From an uncultured Devosia sp. (GTDB lineage Bacteria > Pseudomonadota > Alphaproteobacteria > Rhizobiales > Devosiaceae): a DNA stretch of 59,642 nt. Each line of letters begins with the position of its first letter. Position 1 is the stretch's first letter. The stretch lies in assembly GCF_913055165.1 (NCBI RefSeq), contig NZ_CAJXJS010000023.1, positions 1-59,642 on the forward strand, in the 5' to 3' direction. Shown here piece after piece: positions 34,839-44,565 of the stretch. The notes beneath the pieces are model-generated. The model worked only from the letters and a program-made list of their open reading frames with translations. It was not told the origin of the DNA and searched no databases. Both the position numbers and the translations under genes were made by a program.

Positions 34839-36095
34839 ATGAAGCATCTTGCGCTTGCCGCAATGCTGGGACTGGCGGCAATTGCGCCCGCACAGGCCCA
34901 GACGGTCGTCCGGCACCTGCACATCACATCGATCCCCGCGGAAGTGGAATTGATGAACAGCATCGCCGCCGATTTCATGGCGCAGAACCCTGATATCGTT
35001 GTTGAACTGCCCTTCCTCGAAAACGAGGCTTTCAAGGCCAAGCTGACGACCCTGCTGCAGTCGGCAGACGCCCCGGACGTGTTCCATTCATGGGGTGGTG
35101 GCGTATTCTATGAACAGGCCGCGGCCGGCGTGCTCCGTCCGATCGAGGACGTGCTGTCCGACGAAGCCAAGGCCAATGTCGGCACCGCCGGTATTTCTGC
35201 CTTCACCGCGCCCGACGGCCACCTCTATGGCGTGGCCCGCGACGTCAGCGAAGTCGTGCTCTGGTACAACAAGACCCTGTTCGAACAGGCCGGCGTCGAT
35301 CCGGCCAGCATGGAAACCTGGGATGGCTTCCTGGCTGGTGTCCAGACCTTCAAGGATGCCGGCATTACCCCCATTGCCATTGGCGCCAAGGACAAGTGGC
35401 CGGCCCATTTCTGGTGGTCCAAGCTGGTCGTTCGGTTGGCCGGACAGGACGGTTTCGCTGCCGCAGCTCGCGGTGAAGGCGACGGTTTTGCCGGCGAAGA
35501 TTTCGTCAAGGCTGGCGAATACTTCCTCGAACTGGCCGCGCTTGATCCCTGGCAGGAAGGCTTCCTAGCTGCCGGCTATGGCGACGCGTCGGGCTATTTC
35601 GGTGACGGCAACGCGGCCATGCACCTGATGGGTGACTGGGACTACGGCGCCATGAAGGACAATTCGGCTGACAAGAATGGCATTCCCGATGAGGAACTGG
35701 GCATCCTGCCCTTCCCGACTATCGAAGGCGGCAAGGGCGACCCGACCGATACTCTCGGCGGCCTGGGCGGTGTGCTCTTCTCCCGCAATGCCTCGGACGC
35801 GGCTGTCAAGTGGATTGAGTTCTTCAACAATCAGGAGAACCAGGCCAAATACGCCGCCGATGCCTACTACATCCCGATTGCCAAGGGCGCCGCTGACGTC
35901 ATGACCAACCCCTTCAAGGTGCAGATCGGTCAGAACATCAGCAATGCTCACTGGCACGCCCTGTTCTTCGATCAGGCTCTGGGCCCCAATGTCGGTGGCG
36001 TCGTCAACGACATCTCCGCCGAGCTGGCCGCCAACGCCATGAGCGCTGAGGAAGCCGCTGAGCTGATCAAGGAAGCGGTCGACGACTCCCTATAA
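34839..36095 (+). CDS. Sugar ABC transporter substrate-binding protein
   Basis: A 418-aa periplasmic family 1 extracellular solute-binding protein. The Sec signal peptide MKHLALAAMLGLAAIAPAQA is followed by the mature fold, with DAPDVFHSWGGGVFYEQAAAGVL and AAMHLMGDWDYGAM typical of oligosaccharide binders. AGGAGG lies 6 nt before the ATG. It is followed by a strong stem-loop and then two permease genes. The specific sugar is unknown. Confidence 0.93.
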   Translation: MKHLALAAMLGLAAIAPAQAQTVVRHLHITSIPAEVELMNSIAADFMAQNPDIVVELPFLENEAFKAKLTTLLQSADAPDVFHSWGGGVFYEQAAAGVLRPIEDVLSDEAKANVGTAGISAFTAPDGHLYGVARDVSEVVLWYNKTLFEQAGVDPASMETWDGFLAGVQTFKDAGITPIAIGAKDKWPAHFWWSKLVVRLAGQDGFAAAARGEGDGFAGEDFVKAGEYFLELAALDPWQEGFLAAGYGDASGYFGDGNAAMHLMGDWDYGAMKDNSADKNGIPDEELGILPFPTIEGGKGDPTDTLGGLGGVLFSRNASDAAVKWIEFFNNQENQAKYAADAYYIPIAKGAADVMTNPFKVQIGQNISNAHWHALFFDQALGPNVGGVVNDISAELAANAMSAEEAAELIKEAVDDSL

Positions 36096-36108
36096 GTCCA
36101 CCGACCCG

Positions 36109-36133
36109 TCCGGCGGGCATCGTGCCCGCCGGA
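36109..36133 (+). repeat. Intercistronic stem-loop after the binding-protein gene
   Basis: A perfect 11-bp stem, TCCGGCGGGCA with TGCCCGCCGGA, around a 3-nt loop, then TACCCTTTTG. It probably protects the upstream message or partly terminates transcription, so that the binding protein is made in excess of the permeases. Confidence 0.8.
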
Positions 36134-36197
36134 TACCCTTTTGAATTGTCTTGCCGGCCGCAGCGCATCGAGCTGCAGCCATGAGGGGGAAGTATCC

Positions 36198-37130
36198 ATG
36201 AGCAGTGTTGCAAGCGGAACCGGCATGGAGGTGGTCGCGGCCACCCGTCCACGCCGCTATGTGGATCGCAAGAGCCTGATACCGCTCCTGTTGTTCCTGC
36301 CACCCTCGCTTATTCTGTTCACGCTGTTCGTCGTCCTGCCGATGATCGATGCGGCGACCTTCTCCTTCTTCGACTGGAACGGCTACGGCCCCATCACCGA
36401 CTTTGTCGGCTTCGAAAACTATGCCGACGTCATCACCCACCGCAATTTCGGCACTGCCGTCCGCAACAGCCTGATCGTGGTGGCCGTTTCGCTGCTGATC
36501 CAGCTGCCCCTGGCCATGTGGTGCGCCATCGCACTGGCCGAGCGGGGTGCGCATATCAATCTGATCCGCGTCCTGTTCTTCCTGCCCTATATGCTGGCGG
36601 AAGTGGCTGCCGGGCTGATCTGGAAATTCGTCTATGACGGCAATTACGGCCTGCTGCCGGCGATCGGCGGCGCCATTGGCGTCGACATGCCCTTTGTGCT
36701 GGGCGACAAGCTCTGGGTAATCCCCGCCATCATGCTGGTCATCACCTGGAAATATTTCGGCTTCCACATGATGATCTTCATTGCTGGCCTGCAGTCGATC
36801 CCCAATGAGGTGATCGAGGCCGCCCGGCTCGATGGCGTCAAGAAATGGCAGATCGTCCGCCACATCAAGATCCCGATGATCCGCTCGGCCATCGTCATCT
36901 CGGTGTTCTTCGCCATCACCGGGGCACTGCAGCTGTTCGACCTGATCATTCCGCTGAGCAATGGCGGCCCATCCCACTCCAGCCATACCATCGTGACCTT
37001 CCTTTACCAGTTCGGCATTCTGCGCATGAAACTGGGCTTTGGCGGCGCGGTCAGTGTGCTGCTGTTCATCGCCTGCGTGATCGTGGCGCTGGCCTATCGT
37101 CGCATCCTGTTCAGGGTGGAGCAGAACTGA
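36198..37130 (+). CDS. Sugar ABC transporter permease (MalF/UgpA-like)
   Basis: A 310-aa inner-membrane protein with about six hydrophobic helices, starting IPLLLFLPPSLILFTLFVVLP. The EAA loop that contacts the ATPase reads EVIEAARLDGVKKWQIVRHIKIPM. The ATG at 36198 follows GAGGGGGA; the frame is open 19 codons upstream without support. Its stop overlaps the next start by one base (TGATG). Confidence 0.93.
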   Translation: MSSVASGTGMEVVAATRPRRYVDRKSLIPLLLFLPPSLILFTLFVVLPMIDAATFSFFDWNGYGPITDFVGFENYADVITHRNFGTAVRNSLIVVAVSLLIQLPLAMWCAIALAERGAHINLIRVLFFLPYMLAEVAAGLIWKFVYDGNYGLLPAIGGAIGVDMPFVLGDKLWVIPAIMLVITWKYFGFHMMIFIAGLQSIPNEVIEAARLDGVKKWQIVRHIKIPMIRSAIVISVFFAITGALQLFDLIIPLSNGGPSHSSHTIVTFLYQFGILRMKLGFGGAVSVLLFIACVIVALAYRRILFRVEQN

Positions 37131-37972
37131 TGACTACCGCATCCAAGAAACGCCGCCCCATCATTTCGTCGGCCCAGTGGATCAGCCTTCTGGTGGTGGC
37201 CGCCTTCGTCATCGTGCCGTTCTACACCACCGCCCTTGGCGGCTTTAAGGAAATCGGCGAGCTGCGGGTTAATCCCTTCGGCCTGCCGGCCAGCTGGGAC
37301 CCGGTGCGGTTCACCGAAATCCTGGGCGGCCCACGTTACTTCTCGTCGCTGTGGAACTCATTCCTCATCGCCGGAGGAACGGTGATCCTCTCGACACTTG
37401 TGGCGTCCATGACCGCCTTCGCGCTGGCCCACATCAAGTTTTTCGGTAGCCGTTTCATTCTCGGCTATCTCATGCTCGGCCTGCTCTTCCCGGCCGCCAC
37501 CGGCATCCTGCCGCTCTTTATCAAGATGCGGGACCTTGGCATGCTCGACAGCCACTGGGGCATCATCACCGTGCAGGTGGCGTTCAGCGTGTCCTTCTCG
37601 GTCCTCTTGTTCCATAATTTCTTCAAGGAACTTCCCAAGGAACTGATCGACGCCGCGCGCATGGACAATTGCGGCTATATCCGCATCTATTGGTACATCA
37701 CCCTCCCACTGTGCCTCCCGATCATCGCGACCGTGGGCGTGTTCAATTTCGTGGGCAGCTGGAACAGCTTCCTCTTGCCGCTGATCGTGCTCAACTCGGA
37801 GGCCAAATATACCTGGCCGCTCGGCATCATGCAGTTCCAGGGCCAGTACGGTTCGGATTGGCCGCGTATCCTGGCCTTTCTGACCCTGTCGATCATGCCG
37901 GCCATCGCCTTCTTTCTCCTGGCCCAGCGCTACGTGATCTCGGGCCTCACCGGCGGCGCGGTAAAGGGTTGA
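37130..37972 (+). CDS. Sugar ABC transporter permease (MalG/UgpE-like)
   Basis: A 280-aa inner-membrane partner of the preceding permease, with six helices and the EAA loop ELIDAARMDNCGYIRIYWYITLPL. The C-terminus LAQRYVISGLTGGAVKG is typical of MalG-type proteins. The ATG is coupled to the preceding stop. The gene ends 26 bp from the convergent ATPase of a different transporter. Confidence 0.93.
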   Translation: MTTASKKRRPIISSAQWISLLVVAAFVIVPFYTTALGGFKEIGELRVNPFGLPASWDPVRFTEILGGPRYFSSLWNSFLIAGGTVILSTLVASMTAFALAHIKFFGSRFILGYLMLGLLFPAATGILPLFIKMRDLGMLDSHWGIITVQVAFSVSFSVLLFHNFFKELPKELIDAARMDNCGYIRIYWYITLPLCLPIIATVGVFNFVGSWNSFLLPLIVLNSEAKYTWPLGIMQFQGQYGSDWPRILAFLTLSIMPAIAFFLLAQRYVISGLTGGAVKG

Positions 37973-37998
37973 GGCGTACCGGGCGATGACCACGCCGA

Positions 37999-39063
<1,065 letters not shown>

Positions 39064-39077
39064 GAGATGGACTCCTG

Positions 39078-39911
39078 TTAGCCCTTCACCGCGCCCTGCA
39101 TCAGGGCGGCGACGAACTGGCGCTGGAAGAGGAGGAACAGCGCCACGGTCGGCGCCAGGATGAGAAGTGAGCCGGCGCAGAGCAGCGGAATATCAGTGCC
39201 CCATTGGCCCTGGAAGGCGCCGAGCGCGCCGGCCATGGTGCGCTGCATCGGGTCCTGAACCAGGACCACGGGCAACAGGAACTGGTTCCAGGTCCAGAGG
39301 AACAAGAGGATGGTGAGCGACATGATCGCCGGGCGCGCCAAAGGCACCTGGACCAGCCAGAATTCCTTCCAGCGGGTTGCACCGTCCAGTTGCGCCGCCT
39401 CGGTCAAATCATGCGGTACATTGAGGAAATGGGCGCGCATCCAATAGACGGAGAAGGGCATATAGAGCCCGATCAGCGGCAGGATGATCGCAAAGCGCGT
39501 GTTGAGAAGGCCCAGCGCCCGCACTTCATAGTAAAGCGGGGTGATCACCGCCTCGAAGGGTAGCGTCAGCCCGAAGACAAAGACGAGGTACAGCCACTTG
39601 TATTTGTTGGTCGTGAGCTTCGCCAGGCCATAGCCGGCCATGGTGGCGATCAGCACCGAAATCGGCACCACGCCGAGCACGATCAACGTGCTCGAGAGCA
39701 GCAATTGATCCATCTTGGCCACTTCGAAGGCCCGGACGAAATTGCCCCATTGCGGGTCGGCCGGCCATTGCAGGCCATTGGGATAGGTGCCCTGCGGCGC
39801 CAATGCAGCCGAAAGCATGGAGAGGAACGGCAAGAGCGTCACGATCATCAGCAGGATGATGAGCGAGCGAGCGATCAGCGTGTTGGGAGTGGTGGTAGCG
39901 GTAGCTGTCAT
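39078..39911 (-). CDS. Sugar ABC transporter permease (MalG-like), second system
   Basis: A 277-aa inner-membrane protein with six helices. The EAA loop reads DLTEAAQLDGATRWKEFWLVQVPL, and the C-terminus is FQRQFVAALMQGAVKG. I chose the ATG at 39911, which overlaps the preceding gene's stop as ATGA; seven further upstream codons are open. Confidence 0.93.
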   Translation of the reverse strand: MTATATTTPNTLIARSLIILLMIVTLLPFLSMLSAALAPQGTYPNGLQWPADPQWGNFVRAFEVAKMDQLLLSSTLIVLGVVPISVLIATMAGYGLAKLTTNKYKWLYLVFVFGLTLPFEAVITPLYYEVRALGLLNTRFAIILPLIGLYMPFSVYWMRAHFLNVPHDLTEAAQLDGATRWKEFWLVQVPLARPAIMSLTILLFLWTWNQFLLPVVLVQDPMQRTMAGALGAFQGQWGTDIPLLCAGSLLILAPTVALFLLFQRQFVAALMQGAVKG

Positions 39912-40843
39912 TTCTTGTCCCGCGTGAACCACTGGACGGGCGCAATAGAAATCAACACCAGAACCATCAGCACGATGGCCAGCGCCGAGGCGAGGCCGAC
40001 CTGCCGGTGGGCAAAGGCCAGGCGATAGATTTCAAGCCCCGGCACGGTGGTGGTGATCCCCGGCCCGCCTTGGGTGGAGATATAAACAATGTCGAAACTG
40101 GCCAGCGCCGCGATCACGGTTACGGTGATGCAGACGCCGATTTCCTGGCGCAGGCCCGGCAGGGTGATGTAGCGGAACTCGTGCCAGGGGCGCGCGCCGT
40201 CGAGCCGCGCGGCCTCATAAAGGCTGGGATCGATTTTGGTGATGCCGGTGACCAGCAGCATGGTGCACAGCCCCAGCAAAACCCAGGCACCGATAATGCC
40301 CACGGCCGGCAGCGCCCAGACGAAGTCGCCCAGCCAGCCGCGCGCCCAGCTCGATAGCCCAATGGCCTTGAGGGTCTGGTTGACCAGGCCCGTGGAGGCA
40401 AACATCCAGCTCCAGGCGATGCCGGCTGCGACCAGCGGGATGACCTGGGGCAGGAACAGCACCGTGCGGGTGATGGTGCCGAAACGCCCGGCCATATGGC
40501 TGCGAATGGCCGAGGCCACCGCCAGGCCGAGAACGACCGGGATCAGGGTGAAATAGAGAACCAGCTGGAAGGCATTGCCGATGATCTGCAGCAGGTCCCG
40601 GTCGGTGAGCACGGTGATGTAGTTGGTAAGGCCATGGAAACTGGCCTCGCCAATCCCGTCCCAGCGGAGGAAGGAATAATAGAAGCTCATCACCAGCGGC
40701 GCGAGCACGAAGGCGGCGTAGGCGATGAAGGCGGGCGCCACGAAAAGCCAAGCCGCGGTTCTGGTCTTGCGGCTCCCGCGCGATGGCGGGAGCCGCTTTG
40801 ATGTGGGCAGGGCGTCCGGAATGGACGTCGTCTTGTCAGTCAT
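39908..40843 (-). CDS. Sugar ABC transporter permease (MalF-like), second system
   Basis: A 311-aa inner-membrane protein. A cytoplasmic basic N-terminus of about 28 residues precedes AAWLFVAPAFIAYAAFVLAPLVM. The EAA loop is SLYEAARLDGARPWHEFRYITLPGL. It lies 40 nt after the binding-protein gene and is coupled to the next permease. Confidence 0.93.
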   Translation of the reverse strand: MTDKTTSIPDALPTSKRLPPSRGSRKTRTAAWLFVAPAFIAYAAFVLAPLVMSFYYSFLRWDGIGEASFHGLTNYITVLTDRDLLQIIGNAFQLVLYFTLIPVVLGLAVASAIRSHMAGRFGTITRTVLFLPQVIPLVAAGIAWSWMFASTGLVNQTLKAIGLSSWARGWLGDFVWALPAVGIIGAWVLLGLCTMLLVTGITKIDPSLYEAARLDGARPWHEFRYITLPGLRQEIGVCITVTVIAALASFDIVYISTQGGPGITTTVPGLEIYRLAFAHRQVGLASALAIVLMVLVLISIAPVQWFTRDKK

Positions 40844-40883
40844 GGTTCATTCCGGCCGCTCTAGGGCAGTTTCGGGCGATAGA

Positions 40884-42188
40884 TTAGCGCGAAAGCTGGG
40901 TTTCGTACTCTTCCTGCACGGTTTCGAGCAGGCCCTCGGGGGTCTGCTGTCCACCCACCATCTTTTGCAATTCGGGCGTCCAGCCTGCCGCAAAGATGGC
41001 GCCGGTGGCATTGGCGATAAAGTCCATGGCGCCATTGTCCTCCGCCAGGGTCTGGCCGGCGGCCAGCGAGGCTTCGGTCACCGAACCGGGTTCGACCGCC
41101 GGCATGGGCAGATCGGTCGGGCCACCGGGGTTGGAACCACCGACAGCGACATTGATCTTGCGGGCCTCTTCATTGGTGGCCACCCAATCGAGGAAGAAGG
41201 CAGCGCAATCCGGATTGGCCGCGTTGGCGGCAATGCCAAAAGTCAACGGTGCCGACATGGTGGCGTGACGGCCACCCTCCTCTTCGGTCGGCATGATGAA
41301 GAAGCCGAACTTACCCGGTGCATTGGCGTCGAGATTGCCCGACTCCCAGTCGCCATTGAACATGAACAGGCCCTCGCCCCCCATGTACCGGCTCATCATC
41401 TGGAAATATTCGATGGCATTGGCATCGGAGGGGAAGTAGCCCGCCTTGATCCATTCATCCAGATGCCGGGCCGCTTCCAGGTTCTCGGGCGTGTCGATGG
41501 TCGCGCCTTCCTTCTGGAAGATCCAGTCATTGATCGGCTCGGGCGCGCCATAGGCCCCCATCAGGTTCTGCAGCGGGAAGGCCAGGCCTGCGGTGCCCTT
41601 GTTCCACTGCATGATGGGCTGGATACCGGCTTCCTTGGCGGCGGCCATCAGGGCATCAAGCTCGGCCAGCGTTTTGGGAGGCTCTGTCATGCCGAGCTGG
41701 GCCGCCAGTTCCTTGTTGTAGAACACGCCGGTCATCGAATAATTGAGGCCCATGGCGTAGAGCGAACCGGTACCGCGCGGACGACCACCCTCTTCGACAC
41801 GCAACTGCACGAGTTGGCCGGCAGGGAACGCGTCCCAGCCGAATTCGTCGAAATAGCCGTCCAGATTGAGCAGCAGGTCGTTGGCGACCAGGTCGGTCAG
41901 CGAGGGCAGACGGATCAGGTCGGGCGCATTGTCCTCGGCCAGGATGCGCGGCGAATTCTCCATCATATTGGCGAACTGGTCTTCCTTGATGTCGAACGTG
42001 ACATTGGGGAACTGCTTGGTGAACTCCTCTGCCAGACGTGTCGGCAATGGAAAGCCGGTTTCAAAATAGGAATTGAGCACGACCGGATCGGTGCCGCAGC
42101 TCGGTGCGGCCAGGGCAGCACCCATCAGGGCGCTGGTGGACAGGCTCAGGGCGGCAATGCGAAGTGCGTGGCGGGATGAATTTCTCAC
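40884..42188 (-). CDS. Sugar ABC transporter substrate-binding protein, second system
   Basis: A 434-aa periplasmic solute-binding protein (family 1). The Sec signal runs to about AALAA (RIAALSLSTSALMGAALAAPSC). It starts at GTG, supported by GGAGGAGGT. Features include DNAPDLIRLPSLTDLVA and GGEGLFMFNGDWESGNL. It heads the transporter operon, and a 16-bp palindrome lies 45 nt upstream. The neighbouring GH-J glycosidase suggests an oligosaccharide substrate. Confidence 0.93.
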   Translation of the reverse strand: MRNSSRHALRIAALSLSTSALMGAALAAPSCGTDPVVLNSYFETGFPLPTRLAEEFTKQFPNVTFDIKEDQFANMMENSPRILAEDNAPDLIRLPSLTDLVANDLLLNLDGYFDEFGWDAFPAGQLVQLRVEEGGRPRGTGSLYAMGLNYSMTGVFYNKELAAQLGMTEPPKTLAELDALMAAAKEAGIQPIMQWNKGTAGLAFPLQNLMGAYGAPEPINDWIFQKEGATIDTPENLEAARHLDEWIKAGYFPSDANAIEYFQMMSRYMGGEGLFMFNGDWESGNLDANAPGKFGFFIMPTEEEGGRHATMSAPLTFGIAANAANPDCAAFFLDWVATNEEARKINVAVGGSNPGGPTDLPMPAVEPGSVTEASLAAGQTLAEDNGAMDFIANATGAIFAAGWTPELQKMVGGQQTPEGLLETVQEEYETQLSR

Positions 42189-42232
42189 GACTACCTCCTC
42201 CAGGGTAAAGTCTGCAGTGGATATTTCCGTCT

Positions 42233-42248
42233 GCTAAATGGATTTAGC
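42233..42248. promoter_or_regulatory. LacI-family operator, copy 1
   Basis: The 16-bp sequence GCTAAATGGATTTAGC is an inverted repeat with 7-bp arms. The same sequence read on the other strand occurs at 44461-44476 next to a lacI-type gene. It lies upstream of the binding-protein gene. Confidence 0.8.
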
Positions 42249-42297
42249 GCATGAGCGCGAGGCGGTGTCAATATGCCGCCCGCGCCTGGCGCGGCGA

Positions 42298-43455
42298 CTA
42301 GACGACCTTGCGCAGAGCTGAGATGATCCCAGTTGCGCGCTGGTCTTCCGGCCCCATCATCCAATTGGTGACAAAGCCGAAACCGATCTGGCGCGCGGGA
42401 TCGGCAAAGCCAACCTGCCCCCCTGCGCCATCATGTCCGAAACAGCCTTCGCCGAGGTAGCGGCGGGCTTCGGAATCAAGCTGGAACCCGTAGCCCCAGC
42501 GGGAATAAGGCGGATCGCCGCCGAATACCGAGACACCCTCGCTCTGGGTGCGGGTGGCCGTGGCGATGACCGCGTCATCGATCAGGCGGATGCCCCGGGT
42601 CGGTACAACGGTGGCCGACCATATGGTCGCCAGCGCCTTGGCCGTGGCCACGCCCCCGGCGCCGGGAATCTCGGCGGCACGAATGCGCTGGCGGTTGAAG
42701 CCGCCATCATCGGTGACCAGATCGGCCGGCAGGGCGTCGCCCAGGGTCATGGCCTTGTAGGGCCAGTTCGGCGCCGGCTTTTTCGCCTCCTCGGCCCAAA
42801 GAGCCGACAAGGGGGCACTGACCTGCAAATGTGCGGGGCGGTCTGCCAGGGCATCCGGCAACCCGATCCACGCGTCGGCCTCCAGAGGATCTGCGATCAA
42901 CTTACGAAAATATGTGCCAGCAGACTTGCCGGTGACCCGGCGGACCAGCTCTCCGGTCAACCAACCATGGGTCAGCGCGTGATAGGCATAGCCTGTGCCG
43001 ATGGGCCAGAGCGGCTCCTGCGCGACCATGACAGCCGCCATGCGGTTCCAGTCGACAATGTCATCCTCGGTCAGGTTCTCGCGCGGGGCGGAGAGACCGG
43101 CTTGATGCGCCAGCGTCTGACCAACAGTGATATTGGCCTTACCGGCCCTGGCGAACTCGGGCCAGTAGCGGGCAACGGGGGCGTCGTAGTCAAGCCGCCC
43201 ATCCTGCACGAGACGGGCAATCAGGATCGACATCAACCCCTTGGTACAGGAGAAGACGACCGACGGCGTCTCCTGGACCCAAGGCCGCCCGGTGCGCTCA
43301 TCGGCGATGCCACCCCAGAGATCGATGACGCTCTGCCCGCCGACCCTGACATGCAGCGCCGCCCCCATGGTGGGCCGCTCGGCGAAGGACGCCGCAAAGG
43401 CGTCTGCGACAGTCTCGAAACCGGGTTCGACCGAACCATGCACTTCAATGGTCAT
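42298..43455 (-). CDS. Serine hydrolase of the beta-lactamase/class C esterase family
   Basis: A 385-aa protein with the class C-type SxxK motif S69-C-T-K72 (VVFSCTKGL), a Tyr motif in YAYHALTHGW and a late HDGAGGQVG that takes the place of the KTG box. Members include EstB-like esterases and D-aminopeptidases, and true beta-lactamase activity is unlikely. There is no signal peptide, so it acts in the cytoplasm. It overlaps the glycosidase gene by 4 nt, suggesting removal of an ester group from the imported sugar, an inference from context. Confidence 0.85.
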   Translation of the reverse strand: MTIEVHGSVEPGFETVADAFAASFAERPTMGAALHVRVGGQSVIDLWGGIADERTGRPWVQETPSVVFSCTKGLMSILIARLVQDGRLDYDAPVARYWPEFARAGKANITVGQTLAHQAGLSAPRENLTEDDIVDWNRMAAVMVAQEPLWPIGTGYAYHALTHGWLTGELVRRVTGKSAGTYFRKLIADPLEADAWIGLPDALADRPAHLQVSAPLSALWAEEAKKPAPNWPYKAMTLGDALPADLVTDDGGFNRQRIRAAEIPGAGGVATAKALATIWSATVVPTRGIRLIDDAVIATATRTQSEGVSVFGGDPPYSRWGYGFQLDSEARRYLGEGCFGHDGAGGQVGFADPARQIGFGFVTNWMMGPEDQRATGIISALRKVV

Positions 43456-44408
43456 TGCGCGCAGACCTCAAGATAGCCGTCGGAATTGATGGAGATCGGC
43501 AGCGGATCGCAGATGCCGCCTTCGAATATGCCGTTGGCGCTGACATTGTTGAACGCCAGCAGTTGCGGTGCCCCTCGCCTGTCGACGGCGATCCGGCCGG
43601 CATAGAGCCGTTCATCCACAAGCAGTCGCGCGGCGCTGAAATCCACCTGGCCGGGAAAATCGCCGACGGGCAGGCTCCAGATGCCGCCGATGCCGCCCGC
43701 CCGCGGGCCACACAGCTTGGCGCTGTCGCAGCAGAAAACCAGCTGATTGCCGCCGCTGATCCTGATCAGCTGAAACACTTCCAGATGTGCAAAGCCTGAT
43801 CCCGTGACGCTCAAGGGCGGCTGCACCTCCCAATTCGAGAGATCGGTGGAAACCGCGTGCCCCATCACCCCCCGATCGGGCTCGGCGCCATCCTTGCCCC
43901 GCGCGGTAATGAGCATGTGCCAGTGCTGATCAGCCTGCTGCCAGAAGACCCACGGGTCGCGCCAGGCCTCTTCTGGCCAGCTCGAGGTCCCCAGCGCCTC
44001 ATAGAACCGGTCATCGGCCACGCAAACGGGGCCCGGCTGCTTGTTCCAACTATGGAGATCGGCAGAGGTCGCCAGCCCCACCGTTTCGACATTGGCATGG
44101 CTGTCAGGCGAGAGGAACCGCGAGCCGGTATAGAACATGCGCCAGAGCCCATCGGGTCCGCGCACCACGCTGCCCGTCCAGGTCGCACTGCCGTCAAAAC
44201 TGCCCGGCGCCCCGGCATCAAAAATCCGGCCATGGTCGGTCCAGTGGACGAGATCGGCAGAAGTTGCGTGACCGATTCGGGCATTGCGGTGCCGCAAATG
44301 GGGATCGCCAAGCGCTTTGGGAGCATGGAGATAGTAGAGATGAAAGACCGCACCGTCGTCGGCGAGCCAGAAATCCCACACCCAATGATCCGGCAGATGG
44401 AATGCCAC
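43452..44408 (-). CDS. Glycoside hydrolase of clan GH-J type (GH32/GH68-like five-bladed propeller)
   Basis: A 318-aa protein with the three catalytic signatures of clan GH-J. The nucleophile is D12 in HWVWDFWLADDG, the RDP motif is R150-D151-P152 (AWRDPWVFW), and the general acid is probably E210 (FAHLEVFQL). Such enzymes act on beta-fructosides, but distant five-bladed glycosidases share the motifs. No signal peptide is seen. It starts at a GTG overlapping GAGGAG, which is an awkward spacing, so the true start may lie some codons downstream. It is divergent from the LacI gene, with an operator between. Confidence 0.7.
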   Translation of the reverse strand: MAFHLPDHWVWDFWLADDGAVFHLYYLHAPKALGDPHLRHRNARIGHATSADLVHWTDHGRIFDAGAPGSFDGSATWTGSVVRGPDGLWRMFYTGSRFLSPDSHANVETVGLATSADLHSWNKQPGPVCVADDRFYEALGTSSWPEEAWRDPWVFWQQADQHWHMLITARGKDGAEPDRGVMGHAVSTDLSNWEVQPPLSVTGSGFAHLEVFQLIRISGGNQLVFCCDSAKLCGPRAGGIGGIWSLPVGDFPGQVDFSAARLLVDERLYAGRIAVDRRGAPQLLAFNNVSANGIFEGGICDPLPISINSDGYLEVCAQ

Positions 44409-44460
44409 TCCTCAAGCCCCTTTCCGAGGTCTGTGCGATGCCGCTCTCAGGAACGGCTTT

Positions 44461-44476
44461 GCTAAATCCATTTAGC
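44461..44476. promoter_or_regulatory. LacI-family operator, copy 2
   Basis: GCTAAATCCATTTAGC is a 16-bp inverted repeat, the reverse complement of the copy at 42233-42248. It lies between the divergent glycosidase and lacI-type genes and could control both. Confidence 0.8.
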
Positions 44477-44565
44477 ACATGCTATGCTCCGTTCAACTTG
44501 TCAAGCGGGGGACGCATGGCTATCCAATCCAAAAGCGGCAACGCGGCCGGGGGGACTGCAGGTCA

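Noticed and set aside
42298..43455. Beta-lactamase resistance gene
   Set aside because: It has only the SxxK and Tyr motifs of the wider serine hydrolase family, no signal peptide, and sugar-metabolism neighbours.
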